From contig CAZERD010000027.1 in NCBI GenBank assembly GCA_964515405.1, positions 1-17,454 on the forward strand: 17,454 bases of DNA, written 5' to 3'. Made by a program: the position numbers and the translations under genes. Numbering within the stretch: the stretch's first letter is position 1; each line of letters begins with the position of its first letter. Source of the DNA: CAZERD01 sp964515405 (lineage in GTDB: Bacteria; Campylobacterota_A; Desulfurellia; Desulfurellales; CAZERD01). The notes under the pieces are model-generated. The model saw only the letters and a program-made list of their open reading frames with translations. It was not told the DNA's origin and did not search any database. This document shows, piece after piece, positions 1 to 7,138 of this stretch.

Positions 1-392
1 CTGCATCTGGCACGGAGGACGGCTTTGCAGACGCCACGTATGCCACTATGCCAAGCATATGTAGCACCTACCTGCCAAGGGCTGGTTTGACACCACCTGC
101 AACGAATACATCCGAATGCTTTGAGGAAACCATTTCTGGGAGATATGTAACACGCAGAACAGTTCTTACCGTTATGCATATATGGGTAGGCGGGAATGAA
201 CATAATGTATTATATATAGCTTACCTCCCAACCGATGTAGCTGTTGCTCTGGATAAAATTATAGATGGGAAAGCAAACGCTACGGCAGGTACTTTCAGGC
301 AATGGTCTCCTACTCCTCCTGGGAGTGGAATAGGTGGTTGGTCTGATCCAACAACGCAGGCTACTGTCAACTGTATATACATTCTGGATTAG
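1..392 (+). CDS. Prepilin-like protein, C-terminal part (5' truncated by window edge)
   Basis: The frame is open from base 3 without a stop to the TAG at 390-392, so this is the 3' end of a gene that begins outside the window. About 129 residues are visible. They contain three cysteines (in SICS, SECF and VNCI) and a Gly/Pro/Thr-rich globular part, but no hydrophobic helix. The stretch VAVALDKIIDGKANATAGTF resembles the tail of the next gene (VAKSIDVKIDDG...TGNVR), and both end shortly afterwards. That similarity, plus two neighbours with classic prepilin N-termini 9 nt and about 530 nt downstream, suggests a type IV pilin-like or pseudopilin-like secreted protein whose N-terminal helix lies off-window. 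Such proteins are cleaved by prepilin peptidase and assembled in the inner membrane. An internal ATG at 48 is not a likely start because the frame continues upstream. The family assignment is inference; the exact role is unknown. Confidence 0.6.
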   Translation, partial: ASGTEDGFADATYATMPSICSTYLPRAGLTPPATNTSECFEETISGRYVTRRTVLTVMHIWVGGNEHNVLYIAYLPTDVAVALDKIIDGKANATAGTFRQWSPTPPGSGIGGWSDPTTQATVNCIYILD

Positions 393-401
393 GGGGGCAT
401 T

Positions 402-923
402 ATGGAGTCTCGGAGCGGTTTTACTCTTATAGAGATGGCTATTGTGCTTGTCATAATAGGTATACTCATGGGAGCTGTGCTCAGGGGTCAAGAGCTCATA
501 AAAGATGCGAAAGAGAAGAATTTTTTCTCAAAGCTTAGGTATGTAGCAGCAGCTCAGTTTACTTACCTTGACAGGGTCGGCAGGTATGCTGGTGATACAA
601 GTGTTCCACCTGATGGTATAATAGACTCTAACTCTACCGCTTGGAGTGAGCTTGAAGCACAACAGCTTGTCCATCCAACTGATGAGCACCATGTATTTAA
701 CGGTGTGTTTATATTTGGAGGTGGTGTGTATCCTTATACCAACTACAATTATATAGAGGCGACGAGGGTTCCGGAGTGGGTTGCAAAGTCGATAGATGTA
801 AAGATTGATGATGGTGTTGGCAATACCGGAAATGTTAGGTGGGGTAGTAGGACTGGAGTGTTGTATTCAAGTGTATCAGATCCAGATGATGCGGCTGATA
901 TGTACTGGTGGTTTGATAGGTAA
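402..923 (+). CDS. Type IV prepilin-like protein (N-terminal methylation motif)
   Basis: A 173-aa protein with a textbook prepilin leader: a five-residue basic/polar leader, G6, then F7-T-L-I-E11 and a hydrophobic helix to about residue 27. Prepilin peptidase should cut between G6 and F7, and Glu at position +5 of the mature protein is present. After the helix comes ELIKDAKEKNF and an amphipathic stretch ending in YLDRVGRYAGD (55-65), a pattern common in minor-pilin families. The C-terminal half is Tyr/Gly-rich, contains no cysteine, and carries VAKSIDVKIDDG (127-138), similar to the tail of the gene before it. The start is supported by AGGGGGG at 391-397, 4 nt before ATG. It lies 9 nt after the previous gene and 2 nt before the next, so the three are probably one operon. 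It could be a minor pilin or a type II secretion pseudopilin; the sequence does not decide which. Confidence 0.85.
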   Translation: MESRSGFTLIEMAIVLVIIGILMGAVLRGQELIKDAKEKNFFSKLRYVAAAQFTYLDRVGRYAGDTSVPPDGIIDSNSTAWSELEAQQLVHPTDEHHVFNGVFIFGGGVYPYTNYNYIEATRVPEWVAKSIDVKIDDGVGNTGNVRWGSRTGVLYSSVSDPDDAADMYWWFDR

Positions 924-925
924 CG

Positions 926-1840
926 ATGTTTAAGTCACAGGGTTTCACGCTCGTAGAGATGGCTATAGTTTTGGTGATAGTAGGATTGTTGCTGGGGTTT
1001 TCTTTTGCCATATCCTCAAGATTGATGAAGATAAACAGAGCGAAAGAGGCTAAGGCGCGTATGGAGGCAGTGAAGAAGGCTTTAATAGGTTTTGCTGTAC
1101 AACAGGGTAGATTTCCATATGCTGCTTCTAATACTTTGGGCGTTGAGGATACTACTACCCCAACGTATGCGGATTATGTGCCCTATTTGACTATTAATAT
1201 GACGAAGGCAAATGCAAGGGGGATGTACAGTAATATATTCAGGTATGATATAACAGGTAGCGGATCGCAAACAACAGACCCAAAACTTACTGACACATCG
1301 CCTCAAACTATTTGTCTTCAGATTGATGCCTATCTTGATAAAGTGGATACACCAACCACGTCGGTGACTATAGGGTCCACCTCTATGCCTGTTGCCTTTG
1401 TTTTACTTTCCCCTGGTCCAGATAAGGTGTTTGCAGATTCCTATGTGTTTCCTAACAACGCTGTAAGCAGGAGCTATATAGCCCAGAGCTCAAGTTCTGA
1501 TGACATAGTAGTGTGGGAAACGTTTGACGAACTGTATAAGGACTTGGGATGCGGAAACGAGTTTTTTAAGCTCTATAATGATGCTTATATTACCACCAAT
1601 CCTTTTAAGGGAATCACGATATATGTACTTGGTGGGGGGTACTCCACATGCACTCCTGTTAAATATCAGGACTGGGCTTATATACAGAAGGGCACTGTGG
1701 GGTACTCTGATTCTAACTGTACCTATAAGATATTTACGTTTCAAGACTGCCTTGAAGCAGATTTTTCTAATGGTGATAGGGATTCTAAAGTAGAACTTAT
1801 AGGGAATCCCACCAGTGGTTATACTGTGATTGATTATTAG
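926..1840 (+). CDS. Type IV prepilin-like protein, large minor-pilin type
   Basis: A 304-aa protein with the same leader type as its neighbour: G6 then F7-T-L-V-E11 and a hydrophobic helix to about residue 30, then a charged amphipathic helix (KINRAKEAKARMEAVKKAL) and GFAVQQGRFPYA. Further on, PVAFVLLSPGPD (155-166) followed by DDIVVWETFDEL (192-203) matches an arrangement I know from large bacterial prepilin-type proteins (a 'vllS-G-pn' strand, then a 'DDivvW' segment). Five cysteines (130, 209, 242, 265, 275) sit in the globular domain, giving scope for periplasmic disulfides. The ATG is 2 nt after the previous TAA with only a weak upstream GATAGG, so translation may rely on coupling. The gene ends the plus-strand cluster and converges with the minus-strand operon 25 nt away. 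The prepilin fold is confident; pilus, secretion or competence role is not determined. Confidence 0.85.
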   Translation: MFKSQGFTLVEMAIVLVIVGLLLGFSFAISSRLMKINRAKEAKARMEAVKKALIGFAVQQGRFPYAASNTLGVEDTTTPTYADYVPYLTINMTKANARGMYSNIFRYDITGSGSQTTDPKLTDTSPQTICLQIDAYLDKVDTPTTSVTIGSTSMPVAFVLLSPGPDKVFADSYVFPNNAVSRSYIAQSSSSDDIVVWETFDELYKDLGCGNEFFKLYNDAYITTNPFKGITIYVLGGGYSTCTPVKYQDWAYIQKGTVGYSDSNCTYKIFTFQDCLEADFSNGDRDSKVELIGNPTSGYTVIDY

Positions 1841-1865
1841 TGAAGGGAAGGGCGGGAATTATAGT

Positions 1866-2324
1866 TTAATCTATGTTTTTTATGACAGCTTCCTCTTTGC
1901 AGTCTGGGAAGAAGGGACATTTAATACAATCTTCCCATATCTTGTTGGATGGTAGCTCCTTCTTGTCTATGATGGAGAATCCCAGTCTGACGAAGAACTC
2001 CTTTTTGAATGTGAGTGCGAATACCTTTTTTACGCCGAGGGTTCTGGCTTCTTCAAGCTCAAACTCCACCAGCAATTTACCTATCCCTTTGCCTTGGTAT
2101 TCTGTGTCTACCACTATGGTTCTTATCTCCGCGAGGTCGGGGTAGTATAGTCTCAATCCACTTACCCCTATGAGCTTATTGTTTTCTTTGACGATGACAA
2201 ATTCTCTTACTCGTTCTGCTATGTCATGAAGAGACCGAGGGAGTATATCACCTTTTCTCGCAAACTCGTCTACAAAATTTTTTATCAAGTTGACTTCTCT
2301 TAGACTAGGTTTCAGTATCCTCAT
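1866..2324 (-). CDS. GNAT acetyltransferase, ArgA-like (probable N-acetylglutamate synthase, short form)
   Basis: A 152-aa single-domain GNAT protein. Visible features are REFVIVKE (40-47), DLAEIRTIVV (63-72), the acetyl-CoA loop Q77-G-K-G-I-G82, and KKVFALTFKKEFFVRLGF (99-116). This combination resembles short stand-alone N-acetylglutamate synthases such as mycobacterial ArgA (Rv2747), which start arginine synthesis by acetylating glutamate. The tail adds WEDC-IKC-PFFPDC, with cysteines 133, 136 and 142 in a possible metal site. I chose ATG 2324 because AAGG lies 4 nt upstream and GNAT homology begins there; the open frame runs on to 2399 but only inside hisD. The start overlaps the end of hisD by 20 nt, so the two are probably translationally coupled. 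It is the last gene of the minus-strand operon. The fold is certain, the glutamate substrate is likely, and another amino-acid acetyltransferase is possible. Confidence 0.8.
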   Translation of the reverse strand: MRILKPSLREVNLIKNFVDEFARKGDILPRSLHDIAERVREFVIVKENNKLIGVSGLRLYYPDLAEIRTIVVDTEYQGKGIGKLLVEFELEEARTLGVKKVFALTFKKEFFVRLGFSIIDKKELPSNKIWEDCIKCPFFPDCKEEAVIKNID

Positions 2325-3591
2325 GGAACCTTGTTTCCACAGAGTGTTGATGGGCGAATAAGCCCTCAATTGATGCAAGCAAGGATGTGTACACCCCATC
2401 GCGGTTAAATGCTTTTTTTGTATAGTATATTATGCTACTCTTCTTCATGAAGGTGTCGCAAGAGAGAGGAGATGAAAAGCGAGCTGTGCCAGATGTTGGA
2501 AGAGTATGATTAGGTCCAGCTATGTAATCTCCTATGGGTTCTGGTGAGTACTCGCCGAGAAAGATAGCTCCTGCGTTTCTTACGGAGATCAGGAACTCAA
2601 CCGGGCTCACAGTGAGTATCTCAAGATGCTCCGGTGCTATTTCGTCCACCACCGCTGCGGCTATTTTTAGGTTTGGGGTATAAATAAAAACGGATTTTTT
2701 GAGGGATTTTTGTATTATGTTTCTTCGGGGTTGTGACGGAATGGATAGCTCTATGAGCCTTTCCACACTGTTGAGTATTTCCTCTTCTGTGCTTACCAGG
2801 TACGCCATGGCCATTTCATCGTGTTCCATCTGACTCATTAGGTCTGCGGTCACGAACTTAGGGTTTGCACTGTGATCTGCTACCACGCATATCTCGGATG
2901 GTCCTGCCACTGAATCTATTCCGACATCACCGAATACGAGTTTTTTTGCTGTGGCCACATAGACATTTCCTGGTCCTGCGATTACATCAACCCGTGGTAT
3001 GCTTTCTGTGCCGTAAGCAAATGCTGCTATAGCATGTGCTCCGCCCATTTTGTAGACATTTTTTATTCCATACAGCTTTGAGATATAAAGTACATGTTTG
3101 TTTGCCTTTCCCTTATGTGGTGGTGTTGCAATATATATATTTTTCACACCTGCAACCACTGCAGGTATTATTGTCATTATGGCAGTGGACGGATATGCAG
3201 CTTTACCTCCTGGTACGTATAACCCCGCCTTTCCCACTGGTGTGACCCTTGTGCCAACGATAATACCGTCTTCCTCAACAATACACGTTTTCTGGATAAA
3301 TCTTTTGTGGAATGTTTCCACTCTTTTGGAAGCATACTCTATGGCTTTCTTTTCCCTGTCGTTTATGGACTTTACTGCCTCTGCAAATTCTTCGTCGGTT
3401 ACAGCCAGAGATTCGCTGGTTGCTTTGTAATTGTCAAATTTTTCCACATATTTGAGTAATGAGGTGTTACCGTGGCGCTTGATGTTCTCGATAATTTCTC
3501 TTACTAATCCCTCCTTCAGCTCTGCGTGTGACTGAATATGCTGAGATAGTTTTTGAATGTCCTCCCCCGATTCTACGCGGATACGGATCAA
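2305..3591 (-). CDS. hisD: Histidinol dehydrogenase
   Basis: A 428-aa full-length HisD, which oxidises L-histidinol to L-histidine in two NAD-dependent steps (last steps of histidine synthesis, cytoplasm, zinc homodimer). Seen here: PVGKAGLYVPGGKAAYPST (118-136), the NAD-binding stretch DVIAGPGNVYVATAKK (202-217), zinc ligands Q254 and H257 in SQMEHDE, the catalytic Glu-His pair E321-H322 in APEHLE, D355 in GDYIAGPNHTLPT, and the last zinc ligand H414 in FAHQHSVETR. All key residues are present. The start is TTG at 3591-3589, fixed by a perfect AAGGAGG 8 nt upstream. It overlaps the coaBC stop as TTGA, and its 3' end overlaps the acetyltransferase gene. No other his gene is in the window, so hisD is detached from a his operon, which is frequent outside enterics. 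Confidence 0.97.
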   Translation of the reverse strand: MIRIRVESGEDIQKLSQHIQSHAELKEGLVREIIENIKRHGNTSLLKYVEKFDNYKATSESLAVTDEEFAEAVKSINDREKKAIEYASKRVETFHKRFIQKTCIVEEDGIIVGTRVTPVGKAGLYVPGGKAAYPSTAIMTIIPAVVAGVKNIYIATPPHKGKANKHVLYISKLYGIKNVYKMGGAHAIAAFAYGTESIPRVDVIAGPGNVYVATAKKLVFGDVGIDSVAGPSEICVVADHSANPKFVTADLMSQMEHDEMAMAYLVSTEEEILNSVERLIELSIPSQPRRNIIQKSLKKSVFIYTPNLKIAAAVVDEIAPEHLEILTVSPVEFLISVRNAGAIFLGEYSPEPIGDYIAGPNHTLPTSGTARFSSPLSCDTFMKKSSIIYYTKKAFNRDGVYTSLLASIEGLFAHQHSVETRFHEDTET

Positions 3592-4799
3592 ATTTCTATC
3601 CTCCTTAGTATTTCAAACGCTATGTTTTCTTTGGTGTCTTTCTTTAGGTATTCCATTTTTCCGTTTTTGAACACCATTGTAACCTCATTATAGTTGGAGC
3701 CGAACCCTATGTCTCTTCGCGATACGTCATTAATCACTATTACATCCATGCCTTTTTCCTTCAGCTTCAAGAGACCATTTTTATGTATATCCTGTGTCTC
3801 TGCTGCGAATCCAACGACGTGCACGTGCGGATGTATGCTTTTTATCGTTTTTGCTATATCTGTTGTCTTTATGAGGTTGAGGTGTAGTTTATTTCCTACA
3901 TCGCTTTTTTTGAGTTTGTTATCCATAGTAGATTCAGGTTTGAAATCAGCCACCGCTGCCGCCATGATGAGTAGCACATTCCCTGTTTCTTCTGACAACA
4001 ATTTGTCCAGCACTCTCAGCATGTCTTCGGAGGACTCAACGTCTATACGTTCTGTGATGAGAGGTGGTGTTTTCAGGGATACAGGTCCTGTTACAAGCGT
4101 TACATCAGCTCCCATCTTTGCAGCTGTTTTTGCTAAGTCGAATCCCATTTTACCGCTGGAGTGATTACTTACGAATCTGACTGGATCTATGGATTCTCTT
4201 GTGGGTCCTGCTGTTACTATAACCCTGAGTCCGTTCAGGTTTTTAGGATAGAATGTGGAGTCAACAACTTCAATGATGTCTTTACATCCGGCTAAGTGCC
4301 CTATTCCCTTTCTCATACACGCGAGTACTCCCACTGTTGCGTCTGCAAATACCCACCCATTTTCTTTGAGTATGTCCATGTTCCTCATAGTTATGGGATT
4401 TTCGTACATGTTTGAGTTCATGGCCGGTGCTATGATTTTGTTGGCACGGGTAGCTAGAGAAATTACGCTTACGGCATCGTCTGCCAGTCCGTGTGCTATT
4501 TTGGCTATTATATTTGCTGTTGCTGGGGCCACAAGAATTGCATCAGCCCATTCGGAGAGTTTTATGTGTGTAATGTTTGTGTCTTCTTTAGTTCCTTCGA
4601 GATCCCCAAGGTGGTCAACATACACCGGTGCATTTGTCAAAGCTTTGAAAACCACGGGAGAGATCCATGAGGCAGCCTCTCTCGTCATTGCAACCCTTAT
4701 ATTAGCTTTTTTTTCTTTGAGGACACTTATGAGCTCACATGCCTTGTATATGGCAATGCTCGCCGAGACCCCAAGCAAGATGTTCTTACCCTCAAGCAT
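3588..4799 (-). CDS. coaBC: Bifunctional phosphopantothenoylcysteine decarboxylase / phosphopantothenate-cysteine ligase
   Basis: A 403-aa fusion catalysing two steps of coenzyme A synthesis. It joins cysteine to 4'-phosphopantothenate (C-terminal CoaB) and decarboxylates the product (N-terminal flavin domain CoaC). CoaC, about 1-190: GVSASIAIYKA near the N-terminus, the catalytic His78 in THIKLSEWAD, PATANIIAK (92-100) and PAMNSNMYENP (125-135). The usual ACGD loop is altered: C161 is kept but reads ACMRKGIGHLAG, not the common ACG..G.GRM. CoaB, about 191-403: VTAGPTRESIDPVRFVSNHS then SGKMG (195-218), AAAVADFKP (281-289), TTDI (312-315) and VINDVSRRDIGFGS (355-368). ATG 4799 has AAGGAGG 7 nt upstream and overlaps kdsB by 8 nt. 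The length is normal for the family. Function is confident despite the divergent loop. Confidence 0.96.
   Translation of the reverse strand: MLEGKNILLGVSASIAIYKACELISVLKEKKANIRVAMTREAASWISPVVFKALTNAPVYVDHLGDLEGTKEDTNITHIKLSEWADAILVAPATANIIAKIAHGLADDAVSVISLATRANKIIAPAMNSNMYENPITMRNMDILKENGWVFADATVGVLACMRKGIGHLAGCKDIIEVVDSTFYPKNLNGLRVIVTAGPTRESIDPVRFVSNHSSGKMGFDLAKTAAKMGADVTLVTGPVSLKTPPLITERIDVESSEDMLRVLDKLLSEETGNVLLIMAAAVADFKPESTMDNKLKKSDVGNKLHLNLIKTTDIAKTIKSIHPHVHVVGFAAETQDIHKNGLLKLKEKGMDVIVINDVSRRDIGFGSNYNEVTMVFKNGKMEYLKKDTKENIAFEILRRIEI
3600..3606 (-). promoter_or_regulatory. Shine-Dalgarno site fixing the hisD TTG start
   Basis: AAGGAGG on the minus strand, 8 nt before TTG at 3591-3589. 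It lies inside the 3' end of coaBC and is the reason for preferring the TTG over any internal ATG. Confidence 0.8.
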
Positions 4800-5517
4800 T
4801 GTTTATCCTCCTTTTGAGTATAGATTCAACCTTAAGTACGTCGCCCGGTTGATCAACCCCTATCAAGGTGAGTTCTGTACTGAGAGTGTATATGGGAATT
4901 CCTGTTTCCAGTGCTCTGAGCTGTTCCAATTTTTCTGTTTCTTCAAGAGTTCCAGGTGGAGTGCTTGACAATTTTAAGAGTGTTTCCTTGGAGTATAGGT
5001 ATACTCCTACGTGTTTTTTATATCCGCTAAATTTGGTTTTTGAGTAAGGAATAACGGCTCTTGAGAAGTATAGTGCCTTCCCAGAGCGGTCCGTTACTAC
5101 TTTGACAACGTTTGGGTTGTTTATCTCATCTTGGTTGCAGGTTGCAACGAAGGTGGCCATATCAACAGAATGTTTTATGGAGAAATTTATCAGTTTGTCT
5201 AGTTCGTTTCCTTTAATAAGTGGTTCGTCTCCTTGAACGTTTACGATGTAATCGAAGTTTTTGTCTTTGCAGAACTCAGCTATTCTATCTGTTCCGCTTT
5301 TAAAATCACCACGCACTATGAATGCTTTGCCCCCTATATCTCCAATGGCCTTGGCTATCTGGGGGCTATCCGTTATAACAGCCTTGAATCCGCTCAACTT
5401 TGATGATTTTATCCCCTCATACACCCATTGTATCATGGGTTTTCCCAGTATTTTTGCCAGCGGTTTTCCGGGAAATCTGCTGGATTCCATTCTTGCAGGA
5501 ATTAATATAGCTGTCAT
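4792..5517 (-). CDS. kdsB: 3-deoxy-manno-octulosonate cytidylyltransferase (CMP-Kdo synthetase)
   Basis: A 241-aa cytoplasmic enzyme that activates Kdo with CTP to CMP-Kdo for transfer to lipid A. It shows the nucleotide-binding start AILIPARMESSRFPGKPL (3-20) followed by GKPMIQWVYEG, then VQGDEPLI (94-101), HVGVYLYSKETL (169-180), the LEETEKLEQLRALETG stretch (191-206), and VDQPGDVLKVE near the end. These match KdsB in order and spacing; length is close to the usual 245-250 aa. ATG 5517 overlaps the rfaE1 stop as ATGA, and AAGGA lies 9 nt upstream. Together with rfaE1 it shows the cell makes an LPS inner core. The related enzymes that act on other nonulosonic acids (NeuA, PseF) share the fold but lack this combination of motifs. 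Confidence 0.96.
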   Translation of the reverse strand: MTAILIPARMESSRFPGKPLAKILGKPMIQWVYEGIKSSKLSGFKAVITDSPQIAKAIGDIGGKAFIVRGDFKSGTDRIAEFCKDKNFDYIVNVQGDEPLIKGNELDKLINFSIKHSVDMATFVATCNQDEINNPNVVKVVTDRSGKALYFSRAVIPYSKTKFSGYKKHVGVYLYSKETLLKLSSTPPGTLEETEKLEQLRALETGIPIYTLSTELTLIGVDQPGDVLKVESILKRRINNA

Positions 5518-6458
5518 AAATCCAGTTCCTTCTCCAGCTCTTCTAATGTTACGGTTGCAGTTCCGGCTTTCCCAACTACGATGCCGGCCGCTACATTGGC
5601 TACCCTTACTGCGTCTTTTATATCAAAGCCGTGGATAAAGAATGCTGTTACCGTGGCAACTACTGTATCCCCTGCACCAGTTACATCATAAACTTCCTTT
5701 GCTTTTGCTTTCTGATAGAAGGATGTGCCGTCTCGTGAGAAAAGTGTCATTCCTTTCTCACCTTGAGTGATCAATACGTATTCTGCGTTTGAGTCTTTCA
5801 GTATAACATTTGCTGCTAATTTCAGGCCGTTTTTAAGCCCTGTTACGTCTATTCTGCTCATTTCTTCGGCTTCTTTGAGGTTTGGTGTTATCAGGTTTAC
5901 ATCTCTGTAATACTTAGCGTTTTTGACCTTGGGGTCAGCACTTATGAATAATCCATTCATGGAAGTAAGCCCTTCGATGAGTTCTCTTGTTATAACCCCT
6001 TTGCCGTAGTCGGATATTATTAGAGCATCCAGGGAGGCATGTTTTACGTTCTCTATTATTTTATCAACCATTTCCTGTTTTATCCTGGTGATCTCCTCTT
6101 TGTCAAATCTTACCACTTGTTGAGAGTGGGCAATTACCCTTGTTTTTATGGTTGTGGACCTATGCTTATCAACGATGAGATAATCTGATTCTATCCCCTC
6201 TGCTTTTACCATGTCAATGAGCTTTTTGCCGGTGATATCGCTCCCAACGACTCCAAATAAAGCTACGTCGATTCCTATACTCTTCAGGTTTCTTGCTACG
6301 TTTGAAGCTCCACCAAGAAAACTGTACTCGTTTGTCACCTTTACTATGGGGACAGGTGCTTCAGGTGATATGCGTTCAACCTTTCCAATGATGAAGTGGT
6401 CAAATATTAAGTCACCAACTACACCTATCCTTATTTTATTCATCCTGGGTAGTTTCAT
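5514..6458 (-). CDS. rfaE1: D-glycero-beta-D-manno-heptose-7-phosphate kinase (RfaE1/HldE kinase domain, stand-alone)
   Basis: A 314-aa PfkB/ribokinase-family sugar kinase that phosphorylates heptose-7-phosphate at C1 in ADP-heptose synthesis. Seen: VVGDLIFDHFIIGKVERISP then EAPVPIVKV (13-40), FLGGASNVARNLKSIG (47-62), SDYGKGVI (149-156), ITPNLKEAE (190-198), and the catalytic anion-hole motif DVTGAGDT (258-265). The protein ends right after the kinase, so it lacks the RfaE2 nucleotidyltransferase domain of the approximately 475-aa enterobacterial HldE; that activity must come from another gene. I chose ATG 6458 because it overlaps the PilZ-gene stop as ATGA and GAGGG lies 6 nt upstream; the frame extends to 6506 but only into the PilZ gene. 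A second ATG at 6443 has a poorer ribosome site. It is followed by kdsB with a 4-nt overlap. Confidence 0.93.
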   Translation of the reverse strand: MKLPRMNKIRIGVVGDLIFDHFIIGKVERISPEAPVPIVKVTNEYSFLGGASNVARNLKSIGIDVALFGVVGSDITGKKLIDMVKAEGIESDYLIVDKHRSTTIKTRVIAHSQQVVRFDKEEITRIKQEMVDKIIENVKHASLDALIISDYGKGVITRELIEGLTSMNGLFISADPKVKNAKYYRDVNLITPNLKEAEEMSRIDVTGLKNGLKLAANVILKDSNAEYVLITQGEKGMTLFSRDGTSFYQKAKAKEVYDVTGAGDTVVATVTAFFIHGFDIKDAVRVANVAAGIVVGKAGTATVTLEELEKELDL

Positions 6459-7138
6459 TCTATCCCTCTTTCTTTCTTTGCTATTTCCATCTGTTTCTTG
6501 AGGCAAAATTTTATTATTGAATCTTCTGCTTTCTTGTCCATTTCTATGAATTTCAATCCGTAGTGATTAACAGTTCCATCGCCAGCTTTTATTTTGCGCA
6601 CCACCATTGCTTTCAGATAATTAAAGAATGTGTTATCAACCGAAAAACTTATGGTTATCACCTCGCCTATTTTAAGTTCTTCTTCTGTTGATATTTTGAG
6701 GCCGCCTGCACTGATATCCAGTATTGTGGCCTTTTTCTCCGTAGGCTTGCCCTTTTCTATTCTGAAAAACTTCGTTTCAATGAACACGTCAACCCTGAAG
6801 TTTTCCCGTAGCTCTATCCTGTAGAACTCGTCTGGAATTGTTAACTTGCAAAGTATGTTGTCACCGTCTTTTATTATATCAATTACTGTGGTGTCGAAGC
6901 CTATCCTTCTTTTGCGCTCATCGAGGAAACTTACTCCAACTCTTTGGTTCGGCCGGATAAAGGCACGTACCCCTCTTTCATCTGTTGGAGATAGAGCATA
7001 TATGTAGTTGTCGTCCACATCGTACACGAAGCTGGAGTAAATGCCCTTAAAGTCTCCCTCGTAGATTTCTACCGCTATGCTTTGCCCTATAAGTTTTTCG
7101 GGGTTAAAGGCCCTGCTGGATATAGGTTCTTTTCTCAT
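6455..7138 (-). CDS. PilZ-domain c-di-GMP receptor, YcgR-like
   Basis: A 227-aa protein with two beta-rich parts: an N-terminal YcgR/PilZN-like domain (about 15-100) and a C-terminal PilZ domain (about 105-215). The c-di-GMP motif is intact: R111-ENF-R115 (RxxxR) and D141-I-S143-A-G-G146 (D/NxSxxG). Such proteins bind cyclic di-GMP in the cytoplasm and change motility, adhesion or polysaccharide output; YcgR acts on the flagellar motor in E. coli. Here the gene is embedded between glnD and rfaE1 with ATGA overlaps on both sides, with no flagellar gene in sight. Type IV pilin-like genes lie at the left of the window, so a link to pili or surface polysaccharide is possible but unproven. ATG 7138 has AGAGG about 10 nt upstream. 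No membrane segment is seen. Confidence 0.9.
   Translation of the reverse strand: MRKEPISSRAFNPEKLIGQSIAVEIYEGDFKGIYSSFVYDVDDNYIYALSPTDERGVRAFIRPNQRVGVSFLDERKRRIGFDTTVIDIIKDGDNILCKLTIPDEFYRIELRENFRVDVFIETKFFRIEKGKPTEKKATILDISAGGLKISTEEELKIGEVITISFSVDNTFFNYLKAMVVRKIKAGDGTVNHYGLKFIEMDKKAEDSIIKFCLKKQMEIAKKERGIE

Noticed and set aside
1861..1886. Possible terminator: ATAG-TTTAAT-CTAT followed by GTTTTTT
   Set aside because: The stem is only 4 bp and A/T-rich, too weak for an intrinsic terminator, and it lies within the end of the convergent gene.
2325..2399. Upstream extension of the acetyltransferase frame by 25 codons
   Set aside because: The extra residues lie inside hisD and do not look like a GNAT N-terminus; ATG 2324 has its own ribosome site.
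3694..4968. Long plus-strand open frames (156 and 237 aa) opposite coaBC and kdsB
   Set aside because: They are antisense shadows of well-identified genes, low-complexity Ser/Met/Ile-rich, and have no family resemblance.
6459..6506. Longer rfaE1 start at 6506
   Set aside because: It would overlap the PilZ gene by about 50 nt and adds a basic, non-homologous tail; ATG 6458 forms an ATGA overlap with a good ribosome site.
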